A stretch of DNA of 64,000 bases, from positions 682,001 through 746,000 of the forward strand of contig JAGTXK010000091.1 in the NCBI GenBank assembly GCA_019096195.1. Reading direction: 5' to 3'. Below the pieces are notes generated by a model that saw nothing but the letters and a program-made list of their open reading frames with translations, did no database searches and had not been told where the DNA came from. This stretch comes from Boletus sp. NGJ (taxonomy: Eukaryota; Basidiomycota; Agaricomycetes; Boletales; Boletaceae). This document shows, piece by piece, positions 35,073-45,464 of this stretch. Position 1 is the stretch's first letter, and every line of letters begins with the position of its first letter. Both the position numbers and the translations under genes were made by a program.

Positions 35073-36350
35073 TCATGCCCGAAAGACGTTCAATCGACCA
35101 TCCCAACCACAGCTCGCCAGAAGACCTTCGTCGTACAACGACCAACCACACCCGGCCACAAACTCGGTATGAGGATCATGTATGTACAGTAGGTTCGATC
35201 CCCCCGGTACGGGACTCGCACTCCAGCTGCAAACGTAGAGAGAGATCCATCAACCGTGCATTCGCGGATAGCAGATTGCACGAGACGTACATTCGACAGG
35301 TCATATCATAGCTCGCCGTTGCAAGGATATCTGCTCTATGAGGACTCCACTGAACCTTCCGGACAGCGTATTCGTGACCCGGCAACTGTATCTCACACAC
35401 GCCGCCAACGGACTGGCTCGTCGGAGGCACCGTGCTTGCCATGCGACAGTCCCAGACCCTGACTACCTTGTCCACCCCTCCGCTAGCGATCACAAACGGA
35501 CGGTATTTATTCCAATCTATGGAGAGCAACTCTGTACCCGAGGCTGGGATGGTGAGGACGGCAGCTGAGACAGGGTTGGTAAACGAGTTGGATGTGGGCC
35601 CAGACGCGTATGCCGGCGCTCGTAAATCGAACATTTTAATCGTGCCGTCGGTCGAACACGTAGCGATAATGTCTGGTTGATGTGGGGAGAAAAGTGCTTG
35701 ATATACGCATGACGAGTGCGCTCTCAATGTTGCTACAGAGCGAGGTCGTTCCGGCGTCCACTTTGATATATGCGTTAGAGGGGTGTCACGCTTCAATGAG
35801 GCCACTTACGACTTTGACGTTGCCATCCCAAGACGACGAAAGGAACGTATCCTTCTTGAGATTGGACCAGTCCACAGAAAAGACCTCCTTTGCATGTTCA
35901 TGCCAAGCACGAATCGGAAAGTCCTACCGAAGACTTTGTCACTCTGCCATTGGCCCATACCAACGCGGGACAGGATACGAGGCAAACTCACATTCAGCGT
36001 GACGTCCCATAGCTTGACAGAACCATCTCCCGAACCCGCCACGATCTGATTTTCGTGGACTTCGGACCAAGCGACATCATAGAGCGCATCCTGTGATTCA
36101 TAGCTGATCACTCTTAGCAGTGCATATTGAGGAGAAACGCAGGTACTGACGACTTGTCAATCTTGATCCCGCTTGCGCTGCCTGGTCCTGGGACGAGCGA
36201 GACGAGGTGGAGACGACCGTTGCCCACCAGACCGAAATTGGCGGCAGATGCAACGGCAATGCGTGCATTGTGGAACGGAGACCAGGCAAGAGAGTAGTGG
36301 GCAAAGCCTGGTGTCTGCAACGCAGCAGGAGGTCCTCGCGAAACGTTCAT
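35073..36350 (-). CDS. PEX7: Peroxisomal targeting signal 2 receptor (peroxin-7)
   Basis: A WD40 protein from ATG 36350 (MNVSRGPPAALQTPGFAHYS). Blades read FAHYSLAWSPFHNARIAVAS, ALYDVAWSEVHENQIVAGSG, EVFSVDWSNLKKDTFLSSSW, VYQALFSPHQPDIIATCSTD, LLSIDWNKYRPFVIASGGVD, VRKVQWSPHRADILATASYD, and the terminal HDPHTEFVAGCGWSLYDEGL then ASCGWDGRLNVFRA and stop. This last blade is diagnostic of Pex7, the cytosolic receptor for PTS2 cargo such as thiolase. At least five introns are needed. The N-terminus lies 118 bases from the divergent sirtuin start. Confidence 0.94.
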
Positions 36351-36468
36351 CTCATGAGTAGAAGGAAGAAGTCGGTAATTGACCCGCGTGATTGCTCCTT
36401 TCACCCGAACCCCTTTGAGCAGAGTCTGAGTCGGACATTATCTACAACGGCCAGTAATCACTCTTTGA
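36351..36468. promoter_or_regulatory. 118-base divergent promoter between PEX7 and the sirtuin gene
   Basis: Start codons face outward across only 118 bases, so both genes must share this promoter. No TATA-like box is obvious. Confidence 0.6.
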
Positions 36469-38106
36469 ATGCGAGTTTCTGTCCCTACGATCCCTCGTAT
36501 CGTCTCCCCGGCGTCGACCAATCCCATCTCACCCGCCGCAGCGGTAGAGCGCATCGCATCTTTCCTCGCCTCGGGAAATATCACACTGCTGACAGGCGCA
36601 GGCGTCAGCGTCGACTCCGGCATCAGAGCTTACCGGGGAAAAGACGGGCGGTACATGAACCCCAATTACAGGTGCGTCATTCATCAAACGGTTGTGGTGC
36701 GTTCTCATAATCATAATCATGAACCAAGGCCAATCTTTGTACGAGAGCAGCCAGCTCGGCGTTTCTAAACAATGTACCAGTCTGACAAAATTCCAATAGT
36801 ACCATGAACTCATCGCGGATAATTCCAAAGGACGTGCGTTCAGGCATGTATCACTCCGTCGTCTCCCCCCGTTGCCCGAAGTGTCACTCAAACCAGTCCC
36901 ACAAGTCTAGACAGCGTTACTGGTACGAATATACCGTGTAACCACGTACATCTCGTAGTAAACGACGCCTCGTCGTAGGCTTCGTTCATACCTCGGCTAT
37001 CCGCCCGTCCGGGACACACAACCGAATACCACCCACTACGCCCTCGCAGCCCTCCAATACACCGGTCACATTAACAACATAGTCACCCAAAACGTGGACG
37101 GTCTTCACCAAAAAGCCATTGCCCATCTCTGGGACGACACGCGCATCGACGAGCGCATCCTGGAGCTTCACGGAACGCTGCATGTCAGTATTGTGGTCCA
37201 ACCCTGACACGCGCGCTTGGAAAATTCTGACGGGCGGTAGAGAGTACATTGTCAATTCGGCCATGTCGTCGATAGAGACGTATTTCAGGACCGGTTGTCC
37301 GCTAACAACCCCAAGTGGAAAGCGTTCGTCGACGACCTCGAAGCGACGGGAAAGAAGCCTCGGACCAATCCAGATGGTGATGTCCGTGTCGAAATGGCGC
37401 TTGCCAAACGACACTCATGCTTATCGGGGGAACATAGGTCGAATTGGAGGGCGTTTCTTACGACGATTTCGTGGTGCCAGAATGTCTGGAATGTTTGGCA
37501 CAGGGCCGACATAACACAAACGTACGAGGCTTTCCGCTCTCCGTCCCTTCCTAACGCCCTTTTCAAGCTAAAACCAGAAGTCATATTCTTTGGCGAATCG
37601 ATACCCCAAACCATCAAGAAACGCTCGTAAGCTCTCCATTCTTTTTCAACATCAAGACCACCACCACCATCTGTCTGGTCTGCCAGGTTTCGTGACGTAG
37701 AACGATCCGACAAGCTCTTTCTCATCGGGACTACCCTCGCTACGTTCTCGGCTTATCGGTGAGCGCACATGCAAATCGTAGAATTACATCCATGGAGAAA
37801 ACGTTCTTCTCACAGATTGGCCAAACACGCGCTCGAACTTGGGAGGCCGGTATTACTTCTCAACGTTGGTCCGACCCGCGCGGACGGGCTTTCGGGGGTC
37901 GACAAGATAGAGATTGCAACGTCGCACGTGATGCGCGACACTGTCAGAGCCGTGCTGTACGATTTTTTTTTCCGTCCAAGAGTAGAGTTTCTGAACCACA
38001 CTGACGATCATCTTACAGGGGTAGTCGCGCCGACATCGATCCTGTCATTGTCAAGCTGCTGAACAATGGGGTACATAAACCTCCGTTGGATGATAGCGAC
38101 GGATAG
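36469..38106 (+). CDS. SIRT4-type (class II) NAD-dependent sirtuin, likely mitochondrial
   Basis: About ten exons. Motifs: TLLTGAGVSVDSGIRAYRG (NAD pocket), RPIFYHELIADNSKGRAF, QRYWLRSYLGYPPVRDTQPN, VTQNVDGLHQKA (catalytic QNVDGLH), VHCQFGHVVDRDVFQDRLSA, ECLECLAQGRHNTN (zinc side), LKPEVIFFGESIPQ and LLNVGPTRADGLSG. The gene contains a 10-nt exon (36729-36738, PIF) and a 12-nt exon (36911-36922, QRYW part). The intron at 36844-36910 is GC-AG. Each is needed to keep the family sequence unbroken. The N-terminus has basic residues and no acids before residue 28, compatible with mitochondrial import. SIRT4-like enzymes have weak deacylase, lipoamidase or ADP-ribosyl activity; the activity here is not known. 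The first zinc pair shows one Cys (VHC) followed by a His. Confidence 0.88.
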
Positions 38107-38463
38107 CAAGCGGATACTTGTAATTCGAGGAAAGTGCTGTTGGTAATAGAAAAGTGCCATAGAATGTATAGATTATTGCCCTTGTCCGAGCGAATGTAAA
38201 AAAAAAAAAGAAAAACGTCCTCCTGGTATATACAAGTTATGAGTAGATATTTTTTGATTTGATGCAAAACTAGGTAGCTTGAAGATGTGGCGAAAGATGA
38301 CTACAAAGAGGGGGATGCTGTCAGTGAGGAAATAGTTCCGGGAGATATGGAGTCAACATGAAAGTTAAGCGTGCGGTAGAGTAGGACGGATGCGAGTAAA
38401 CAACAACAGAGCGAAAGCGATAGCACCTGGAGATGAAGGTGGGGGATAATATAAGGTGGTAGT
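38107..38463. other. Convergent spacer after the sirtuin gene
   Basis: 357 bases, AT-rich with an A-run near 38200, no supported coding. Two 3' UTRs are expected. Confidence 0.5.
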
Positions 38464-39286
38464 TTATGACGATAACGAGGGGGTGTCTTGATTATGCGTA
38501 CCCGGATGGCGAGTGAGCCGGGGTGCCGGATAACGCATTTCTACGGGGTCGAGGAGGGAATCATCATGCTCGTCATCATAATCGTCCTGATCGTCAGAGG
38601 TGGACGCGAAATTGTTGATGTTGTTGGCGATCCACGTGGGAGGTCGGAGTTCGGACCAATTCCAAGTTTGCCAGCGTTCGATGAGGGGAATATGCTTTGG
38701 TAAAGGACGTTGAGAGCGATGCAGGTAGTCGAGAAACGCAGAGTCTAGTTCACGTACAACAGGCTTGGTAGACAGATCGAGGTCATCGATATTCGGAGAA
38801 AGAGATCGCTCTCTAAAGACATCAGAGGCGGCGGGACGATCATCGTCGGGCGTCAGAGGCGGGGGTGTCGCGTTATCGCCATCGGTATTGGAGGACGAAG
38901 CAGGTGACTTTTGAGCCGGAGATGTGTACTTGTGACGAACCGAATCAGTCCCGTACAAGCGTATCAGATTGGCGTCTACGTACGATGTCTTTGGGAGTTC
39001 GTCGAGTGGCGCGAGCCATACCGACCGGTTTGCGAAGGCACCGCTCCCTATGTTTCATCCAGTGAAATGGATCATAAGAGCTTTTTGGGGAAAGCTTGAT
39101 ACGGCTGCCGCATCGTTTGCAAGTGACAAAAAGCGGACCATGTACCTCGGCCATGGAATCGTCCCGCAACTTCTTTTCTCGAGCAAGTTCGGCGGGAGTC
39201 CTCGGTGGGGCGTCCGCCCCGCTGCGGTCATGAGTTAGCGCGGTAGAGACGACTCGGATGGGGACGGACGTTGTGAGGATTTTCAT
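38464..39286 (-). CDS. Uncharacterised protein with one Cx2C-Wx2Hx3C module
   Basis: Two exons: ATG 39286 down to DI before the donor at about 38985, then YTSPAQKSPASSSN through the stop at 38464. The only ordered part near the N-terminus reads EKKLRDDSMAEVHGPLF, VTCKRCGSRIKLSPKSSYDP and FHWMKHRERC. This has spacing C-x2-C-x(about 18)-W-x2-H-x3-C and suggests one zinc-binding finger. The second exon is acidic and Ser/Pro-rich with a Trp-rich patch (LIERWQTWNWSELRPPTWIA). Both the finger and its preceding L-x-D-D stretch recur twice in the next gene (39754-40827). I do not recognise a named family and infer common origin of the two genes. Function is unknown; DNA or protein binding is only a guess. 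Confidence 0.7.
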
Positions 39287-39753
39287 GACAGAATCGTTGT
39301 TCGGTGACTCCCTAGAGTGTATCACCGATGAGCGGATGGATGGCTATTGCCAGGAAATAGCGCACATGTTAGGAAGCGGGAAAAACTGAAGGATCCGAGT
39401 AACGGGCTGGGGGAAGGGGCGGCTGAGAGGGGGAACGGTTAGGAAAGCGAGCGCAAGATATTCGAGAGAGACTTTACGTGTTAGTTTGACTCCCCCCGCG
39501 AACCAGGCAGATTGCAGCGAAGAAATCCAGCCACGAAAAATGCACGGAACAAAGACAAAAACACGGCGAGCGAGTCGTCCACTCGGAAATTCCCGAACCC
39601 CGCATACCGCACGCAACGGGTCAGGCAGGTACACGAAGACTCGGAGGGGCCGCCGTCTCCGAAACCGGTCCAGATGTATTCAGACAACGGAATCATACAG
39701 CAACGAATCCAAGAATGCTCTCTCTGAAACAAGATCTTACGCTGTCCGACGTT
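39287..39753. other. Spacer between the two finger-module genes
   Basis: 467 bases upstream of the first gene and downstream of the second, same orientation. No motif-bearing frame was found. It should hold the promoter of 38464-39286. Confidence 0.45.
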
Positions 39754-40827
39754 TTACGTAGAGCCTAACCCTTGTCGGAATCCACGGGCAAATTCTTTCA
39801 ACGGTTGCATGAACCACCCGAACAGATTCGGCGCCTCCTTCTCTGGAGGCCTGTACGTCTCTGTCCGTGGGCGGCTCGTTGGACGTTCATCTTTCGCCAC
39901 CTCTGCTTCATCTTCCGTCTCTTCCTCACGACTCCGCTTCACCCCGACTTTCATGGCCGCGGGGGAGCTTTCGGTGACTGCAGTTGTTTCGGTCGAATTG
40001 TTACTCGAGTTCTCGCCCACAGGCGTGGGTGATCGCGCAGACCTGCCTGCAGAAACTTGGGAATGGGTACTCGACGTGGAAGGTGGGGGGAACACGCGTG
40101 GTCTACTCGACGTGGACCCCTGTGGGGTGATCGGTGTAGGGGTCATTCTGTATCATAAATTAGGCTAAACCAACAGAGTGTATGACTCGTTAGAAATACT
40201 GACGGTATACATTTTCCCTTGTGCTCAGTCCATTTAGTTAGCTCGTAGTCCACCTCACCCTCCAGTGCCACCACCGACTTGCAGGTACCACACTGTACGT
40301 GTCCTGCTGAACACGCCTTGACCTGGGGATCATTCAACAAGACAATCTTTCGTTCCGCAGTGGCAACTCTGCTACTAGGGCTAAAGTTAGGCTTGGATGG
40401 TGTACGGCGCACAGACTGAGGTGCCGGTGTTGAACCACGACATCGGTGCTTGTGTGATTGCCAATTGGCCAAGCTATAGTCGCTAATCCCCGAGAGTTTG
40501 ATCCATTTCTGACAAGCTCGACACAGCACTCTCCGAGACTCCACTTCCTGAGCCTGGGGATCATTCCGGAAAACGGCTCGACGCTGTGCTGGCGTCCTCC
40601 GGGTTGATCTGCTCGGGGAAGATGATGGCGCATCTGGATTTACTTCTGACTGTGCGACACTGGTTGTGGGTGATGGCAAAGTCAATGATTCTTCTTCTTT
40701 CACTCGGACTTCTGTGTCCGGTTTTTGTCTTGCGGTATGTTAAAATCGAGCAGGGAGCCGACTAGGTGTATACTCACTGTGTTGTAGGAACGGATACTGG
40801 TGAGGGTGAAGATGCGTGATCGCTCAT
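39754..40827 (-). CDS. Uncharacterised protein with two Cx2C-Wx2Hx4C modules
   Basis: Three exons: MSDHASSPSPVSVPTT (ATG 40827), then QQKPDTEVRVKEEESLTLPS onward with the two modules, and a last exon of 39754-40146. Module 1: AVFRNDPQAQEVES, RRVLCRACQKWIKLSGISDY, SLANWQSHKHRC. Module 2: IVLLNDPQVKACSA, GHVQCGTCKSVVALEGEVDY, ELTKWTEHKGKC. Both have C-x2-C, a hydrophobic strand, D-Y, W-x2-H and a final Cys, as in the neighbouring gene. The tail is Ser/Pro-rich with a short basic NLS-like stretch (VGVKRSREEE) and ends WFMQPLKEFARGFRQGLGS. The duplicated module in one protein plus a single one next door argues for local duplication. No function can be assigned. Confidence 0.72.
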
Positions 40828-41100
40828 GACAAGGAATGTATGTGGTCAGGAGAAAAAAAGGAGGCGAGGATATAAGGACAATCAAGTCCTTGGAGGTGGA
40901 CAATGACAGCGCCCACAATGGTACATAGGCACCGTATGACAGTGTCCAAATACGCCCAAACTCGATCGTTATCGCTTTTGTACAAAATACAAGACGAAGC
41001 CCGCTTACACTCACAACAGTACCTAGTCGACCGCAGTCCACGATACAAAGAATGCATAATGGTTCTATGAGAACCAACGAAACAGTGTTGAGCGCCCGCG
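40828..41100. other. Spacer between 39754-40827 and the multi-zinc-cluster gene
   Basis: 273 bases, probably the promoter of the finger-module gene and the 3' UTR of the zinc-cluster gene. Nothing else seen. Confidence 0.45.
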
Positions 41101-42607
41101 TTACGAGGACCCACTCGAGGCACTAGTCTGCGCAGAGGATGCGTCAAACCGTTCAGATGAAATATTGGGTTGTGGAGCGTCAATCTGAGGATCGATAGCC
41201 GGATAATACGGAGCGCGTGGGTAACCCGTTGACGAGCCCTCGCCAGGGCTATGAATGGGGTGCTGTGCAGCAAGCAAGTGGTACGCAGACGGCCCATACA
41301 CATGAGAAGGGAACATCGCTGGCGCTATCTCTGCATGAGGCATAGGTAACGGCGGATGGTTTGGAATATAAGGATGGTGTGCACCGGCGGTCGTTTCCGC
41401 GGGAGTCAGTTGACCATTGCGGCGGCCTGAACCATCGCCGTCCGAAGTATCCGCCTCTTGCCCAGGTCGATGAGGGCATTCGCCCTCGAGCCCCTGCTGC
41501 ACGCACGTAGCACAGACACGGTCAACGCACTGATACCCTTTTCGAACGCAAGTCGTGCATGGCCTGCATGCAGCAAAGATTATCGGATCAAGTATGATTC
41601 GGCGTAACAACCACGTTACCTTACTCCGTCACAACGTACTTTATCACGTCTGGATCTAGATGAGACAATCCTCATATCAAGCGGGAATCGAAATCCTCAC
41701 CTGCATGTCGCACACGCCTGCAATAATATAAGTCAGATCGATGAGAGAACAGAATGGCAGAATGAACCGACCGCTTTCACCCGCGTTCCATGACCCCTCC
41801 CTTTTCTTTGTACACTCACGCACTCTTTCCCCTGTTCAACACACTGCTTGCAAGGCCGAGCGTCCTCGCATTTGCGATTCTCCTGTCGACATCCTTCGCA
41901 ACGCAGCTTGACGAGCTTCGGTCCGCGCCCAACATGAACACACTCTTCGTTCCGTGCAATACACCGCGAACAAGGTCGTTGATCGTCACACTGCAAAATA
42001 AAACACATCCAGACCAACGTGTACAAAGAGAGAGCAAGTACACACCTTTTTATTATCCCGACGACAATTCTGACAAGCCAACTTGGCACGCTCGCTCTTT
42101 TGGCGATTCCGAATGACAAACACGGGCGGGGCCACATCAGAGCGCGTCCCCGTCGTAATCTGTTCATCCGTACACTCCTGATCGATTTCTCGACATCGTT
42201 GACATGGTTTGCCACCTTCACAGCGAACGCGCGCTTTGCGACAGCTCTCGCATCCGTCGATGCATTGATCGATGCTATACCCTTTCTTGACACATGCGCC
42301 ACAGGGTCTAGTGATAAGGCCCATCGGTTACAAGGCGATGTGTACGGATACACGGACTGCCTACTTTGTTCCGTCGCAGCGGATTTTATCACGTCTGAGG
42401 TTGAACGAGTCAGAGTAGCGCCGTGGTGGGGTGAGGGATGACATTACCTGCAGCTCGCACAGGCCTTGCGATTCTGGATGATCAGTTGACGTTCGAATTT
42501 CGAGAGGAGACTCGGCAAACCTTAACAGCTCTTCTTGGCCATGCTGTCGTTATGATGTCGGAAACCGGGATCAGTGCTGGGTCATGATGCGGAGGCTGGG
42601 AATTCAT
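41101..42607 (-). CDS. Protein with five tandem Zn2Cys6 clusters, putative transcription regulator
   Basis: Exons are small and split the clusters. Spliced order from ATG 42607 (MNSQPPHHDPALIPVSDI): cluster 1 ACASCRRDKIRCDGTKPCGA then C; cluster 2 CESCRKARVRCEGGKPCQRC; cluster 3 CQNCRRDNKKCDDQRPCSRC; cluster 4 CEGCRQENRKCEDARPCKQC; cluster 5 ACATCR, RRDKVRCDG and RPCTTCVRKGYQC. Each shows C-x2-C-x6-C-x5-C-x2-C-x6-9-C. A further Cys-rich remnant (VCATCVQQGLEGEC) follows cluster 5. The rest is a Pro/His/Ser-rich tail. Normal fungal Zn2Cys6 factors have one cluster plus a coiled coil; neither a coiled coil nor a fungal-specific regulatory domain is visible here. A DNA- or RNA-binding scaffold is equally possible. 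Confidence 0.8.
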
Positions 42608-42857
42608 CCGAAACTTTTGGTGGAGATGGACAAAGGCAAGGTCAGGTGTGAATTTCTCTCATCATCCTTTTTCGATCTCAGCGACAAAAGCCTTGCACGA
42701 CAATATATTCATCCGTAGATACCATACGATTTGCTTCCGCATGAACACTGAACAGCGAAGCATTAACTGAGACTTCTAGCTAGAAATAAAGACGAATGTG
42801 ACGGGTAACTATGCGATATTAATCAAACGATTGTGTGATGTCGCGGATACCAATTGT

Positions 42858-44082
42858 CTACTGGTAGACGGCAACGTAGTTGATCACCCATTTGGCATCT
42901 AAAGGGCGTTTGAGCAAAGGGAACAATGAAATAATGACCGACAAACTCACTGACAAAGTTGGTCGCGTTCGCTACCATATCAGTACACGTCCCGACGCAG
43001 CCAGAACTACTATAGGCGGATCCAGCCCAGCCGCCACAGATGGTGGTGTCGATGATCATCGAGTGTTGGTAAAAATTGGCAGAAATGTTGCACGTCGCAG
43101 GACTCCAAAAGCCTTTTGGCAAACCCCAACTTTCAGGTGTGGGTTTTTGATTGATGATATCCGCAGGGATGCTTGCACGTTCAAAGTGGTATATCGAGAT
43201 GCCAGTCGACGGGTCCCACAGAAGCGCGAAGACACCGCCGCCAGCATTGTTAAACCCATAACCAAACGAAGTAGAATTGGTATCACTGATGCCACACCCA
43301 GCATCTGCAGTCGCTGTGCTGTAGCAATTCGTGCCGAGGGCATGACCGGTGAACGCTGCCTCGTTGGCTGTGTCAATCGTACATGTTTCCGATGTTCCAC
43401 TGTGAAGAGTCATCTGATTGTTGGTCTGATTGTTGACGCCTTCCACGACATCTATCTCTCCAGCCATAGGCCAGTTAGGTCCATTGGTCTACAGTCGACA
43501 GTTCAGTCGCGTCGTTCGTACACGTCCAAACAAAGGGTGAACGACGAACCCAAAAGCTGGGCCATGTGCCACAACCGACAGGCATAGCAGCGGCGTCTAG
43601 AATAAACAAACCACCAGTGTAGTTTTTGTTCGATGTAAGGCGCACACTGCCATTATTAATTAATCAATCAACACGCGGCGTGGCGAACGACGTCTCTCAC
43701 GAATTGCGTTGTCCGCCAGCAGGGACGGTACTCGTGGAGTCGACGGCAAGGACAGTGGAGTTATCGCAATCGTCCACGTAGGCAAGTCCCTCGGCCGTTG
43801 CATTTTGCATGCTCTGGTAATCCACATTGCCATTCGTAGGGTCTGCGCCGGTAAAGAATGTCCATTCTCTGGAGAGGGTCATGATCACGAGTGACATGAT
43901 ACATACAGAACAGATACACACGTGAAGAAATCTTCGGCTCGGTAAAAATCTTCGAGGGCGTATGTCTTGTTCGTACTTTGACGGGCAATGTTGCGGTGGC
44001 GAGATCTTGACTGGGTTCTATGAGCACCAACCAGGGTGCCGAACGGAACAGCGGCCAAGAGGCATACGAAAAGAGCGTGCAT
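42858..44082 (-). CDS. Secreted glycoside hydrolase family 16 protein, copy 1
   Basis: About five exons. The start (ATG 44082) gives a signal peptide MHALFVCLLAAVPFGTLVGA followed by a basic 20-residue stretch absent from the second copy. Mature sequence: ALEDFYRAEDFF, EWTFFTGADPTNGNVDYQSM, NYTGGLFILDAAAMPVGCGT, WPSFWTNGPNWPMAGEIDVV and EGVNNQTNNQMTLHSG. The GEIDVVEG motif is the GH16 catalytic E-x-D-x-x-E (nucleophile and acid/base). Family members cleave beta-1,3(4)-glucans. The C-terminus ends DAKWVINYVAVYQ and stop at 42858. In substrate terms, wall glucan remodelling and plant or fungal glucan digestion are both possible. Confidence 0.9.
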
Positions 44083-45200
44083 CGTAATGCCAGTCAGCAA
44101 TGAAAGGAATGAACCTGGATGAAGGACAGAGTGTTGCAGGGAAGGACGAGGGAATCAAGAATGAATGATTCGGAAACTGTCGCCACTTATGTCGGTTTTC
44201 GAAGAAACCAGTGCTACAATGGCACGCGGCTTCGGGCTCTAGAACCTGTTGTGGGCCGTGTGGTTGGCCACACCGCTTGCCTTGTGTCATACATGAGCGT
44301 AATGCCGGGATAGCCACTGTTGTACATACCATCACAAAAGCGGGTCGCGGAGCGAAAAACACAAAGCTCACAGGGTGACCCTGCCAATCTGGCAACGCTG
44401 GTGGGCCATCATGATGCTATGCAATTTCGTGGCCTCGCTGCCAGCCTACTAGGCAAGCTGGATCCTACATTCGAAATCGTCATTCAACTGGCAAATCCGT
44501 TTTGAACGGGTGGTTGTGGGTAACCATCGTCGCCATCAAAGTACCTTTCCTAGTCAGCGCCGAGCTCCACGAGATACGGGCCAAGGATAGCACGCATTTT
44601 CCGTGCCCGGTTCATAATGATATGGACCCGAGCAATCGGGGGATCGGATTAGCTTTGGATATAGTAGTGGTACGACATTGCAAATAGTTCTTTTTATCTC
44701 ACCTCCCTTTTTTGTTTAACTACGCCTTGCCATTTCAGCAAGGGCGGCGCAGCGACGGTTGTCTCAGGGCCAGCTGTGCCGCGTGCACGTGCCTCGTTCT
44801 AATACCGTCGTATGGCATGTGGTATATTTGCTCCATTTCTGACTCCAAGCTCGAGTTAGTTGTGATCTCACCTCACCTAGTACTCCAACTTCTGTCAATT
44901 AACAGCTTGACCCATGACGCAAGCTTACACTGGAACGGTATTCTTGTCTGTCCGAAACACGTAAAATCTATATCTCTGGTATCGCCTTTGCCATCGTGAT
45001 CATGTCTGAATCTCAAATCCAACAGATACATCCGTTAGTGGAGATGAGCGGGTCAACAGACTGGGTACCTTTCTGTGACGTCTGCCCACACAACATCAGG
45101 AAGCAAAGGTACGCAGGACGTTCCCACCTGGAGTCACTCAGACCATAGGATAAACGAACAAAAAAATATTGGCGTTGTAATACGACATGTTAATGCTTCA
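44083..45200. other. Intergenic region between the two GH16 genes
   Basis: 1.1 kb holding the promoter of copy 1. The first 90 bases upstream of its ATG resemble the same stretch upstream of copy 2 (shared GATGA-GG...AAGGACGAGGG-ATCAAGA pattern), so the duplication took in promoter-proximal DNA. Open frames here have no motif and are not believed. Confidence 0.55.
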
Positions 45201-45464
45201 ACCCTCGAGGGCCGAAGAAACAACGTATAAAAGAGTGTGAAACAACTTCGAACTATGTGGTATCAAATGAAAGAATGCATCGGATGCGTGACGAGCACAC
45301 GATGGCACGATTTCTCATTGGTAGACGGCAACCCTCGAGGGCCGAAGAAACAACGTATAAAAGAGTGTGAAACAATTTCGAACTATCCATGTGGTATCAA
45401 TTGGAGGAATGCATCGGATGCGTGACGAGCACACGATGGCACGATTTCTCATTGGTAGACGGCA
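45201..45464. repeat. Two-unit tandem duplication of the 3' end of GH16 copy 2
   Basis: Unit 1 (45201-45330, 130 bases) and unit 2 (45331-45464, 134 bases) are nearly identical over their whole length. The difference is mostly one 4-base insertion in unit 2. Each ends with the last codons of the GH16 gene (GTC TAC CAA TGA on the minus strand), so the true stop lies in unit 2 and unit 1 is a spare copy of the gene tail plus 3' UTR downstream of it. Confidence 0.9.

Noticed and set aside
6456-38106. A heterochromatin gene cluster (clr2, DNMT5, sirtuin)
   Set aside because: They are separated by many unrelated housekeeping genes, and the sirtuin is of the SIRT4 class, not Sir2/Hst; proximity is likely chance.
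44712-44999. Plus-strand frame of 95 residues between the GH16 genes
   Set aside because: No homology, no usable start context, composition like non-coding DNA.
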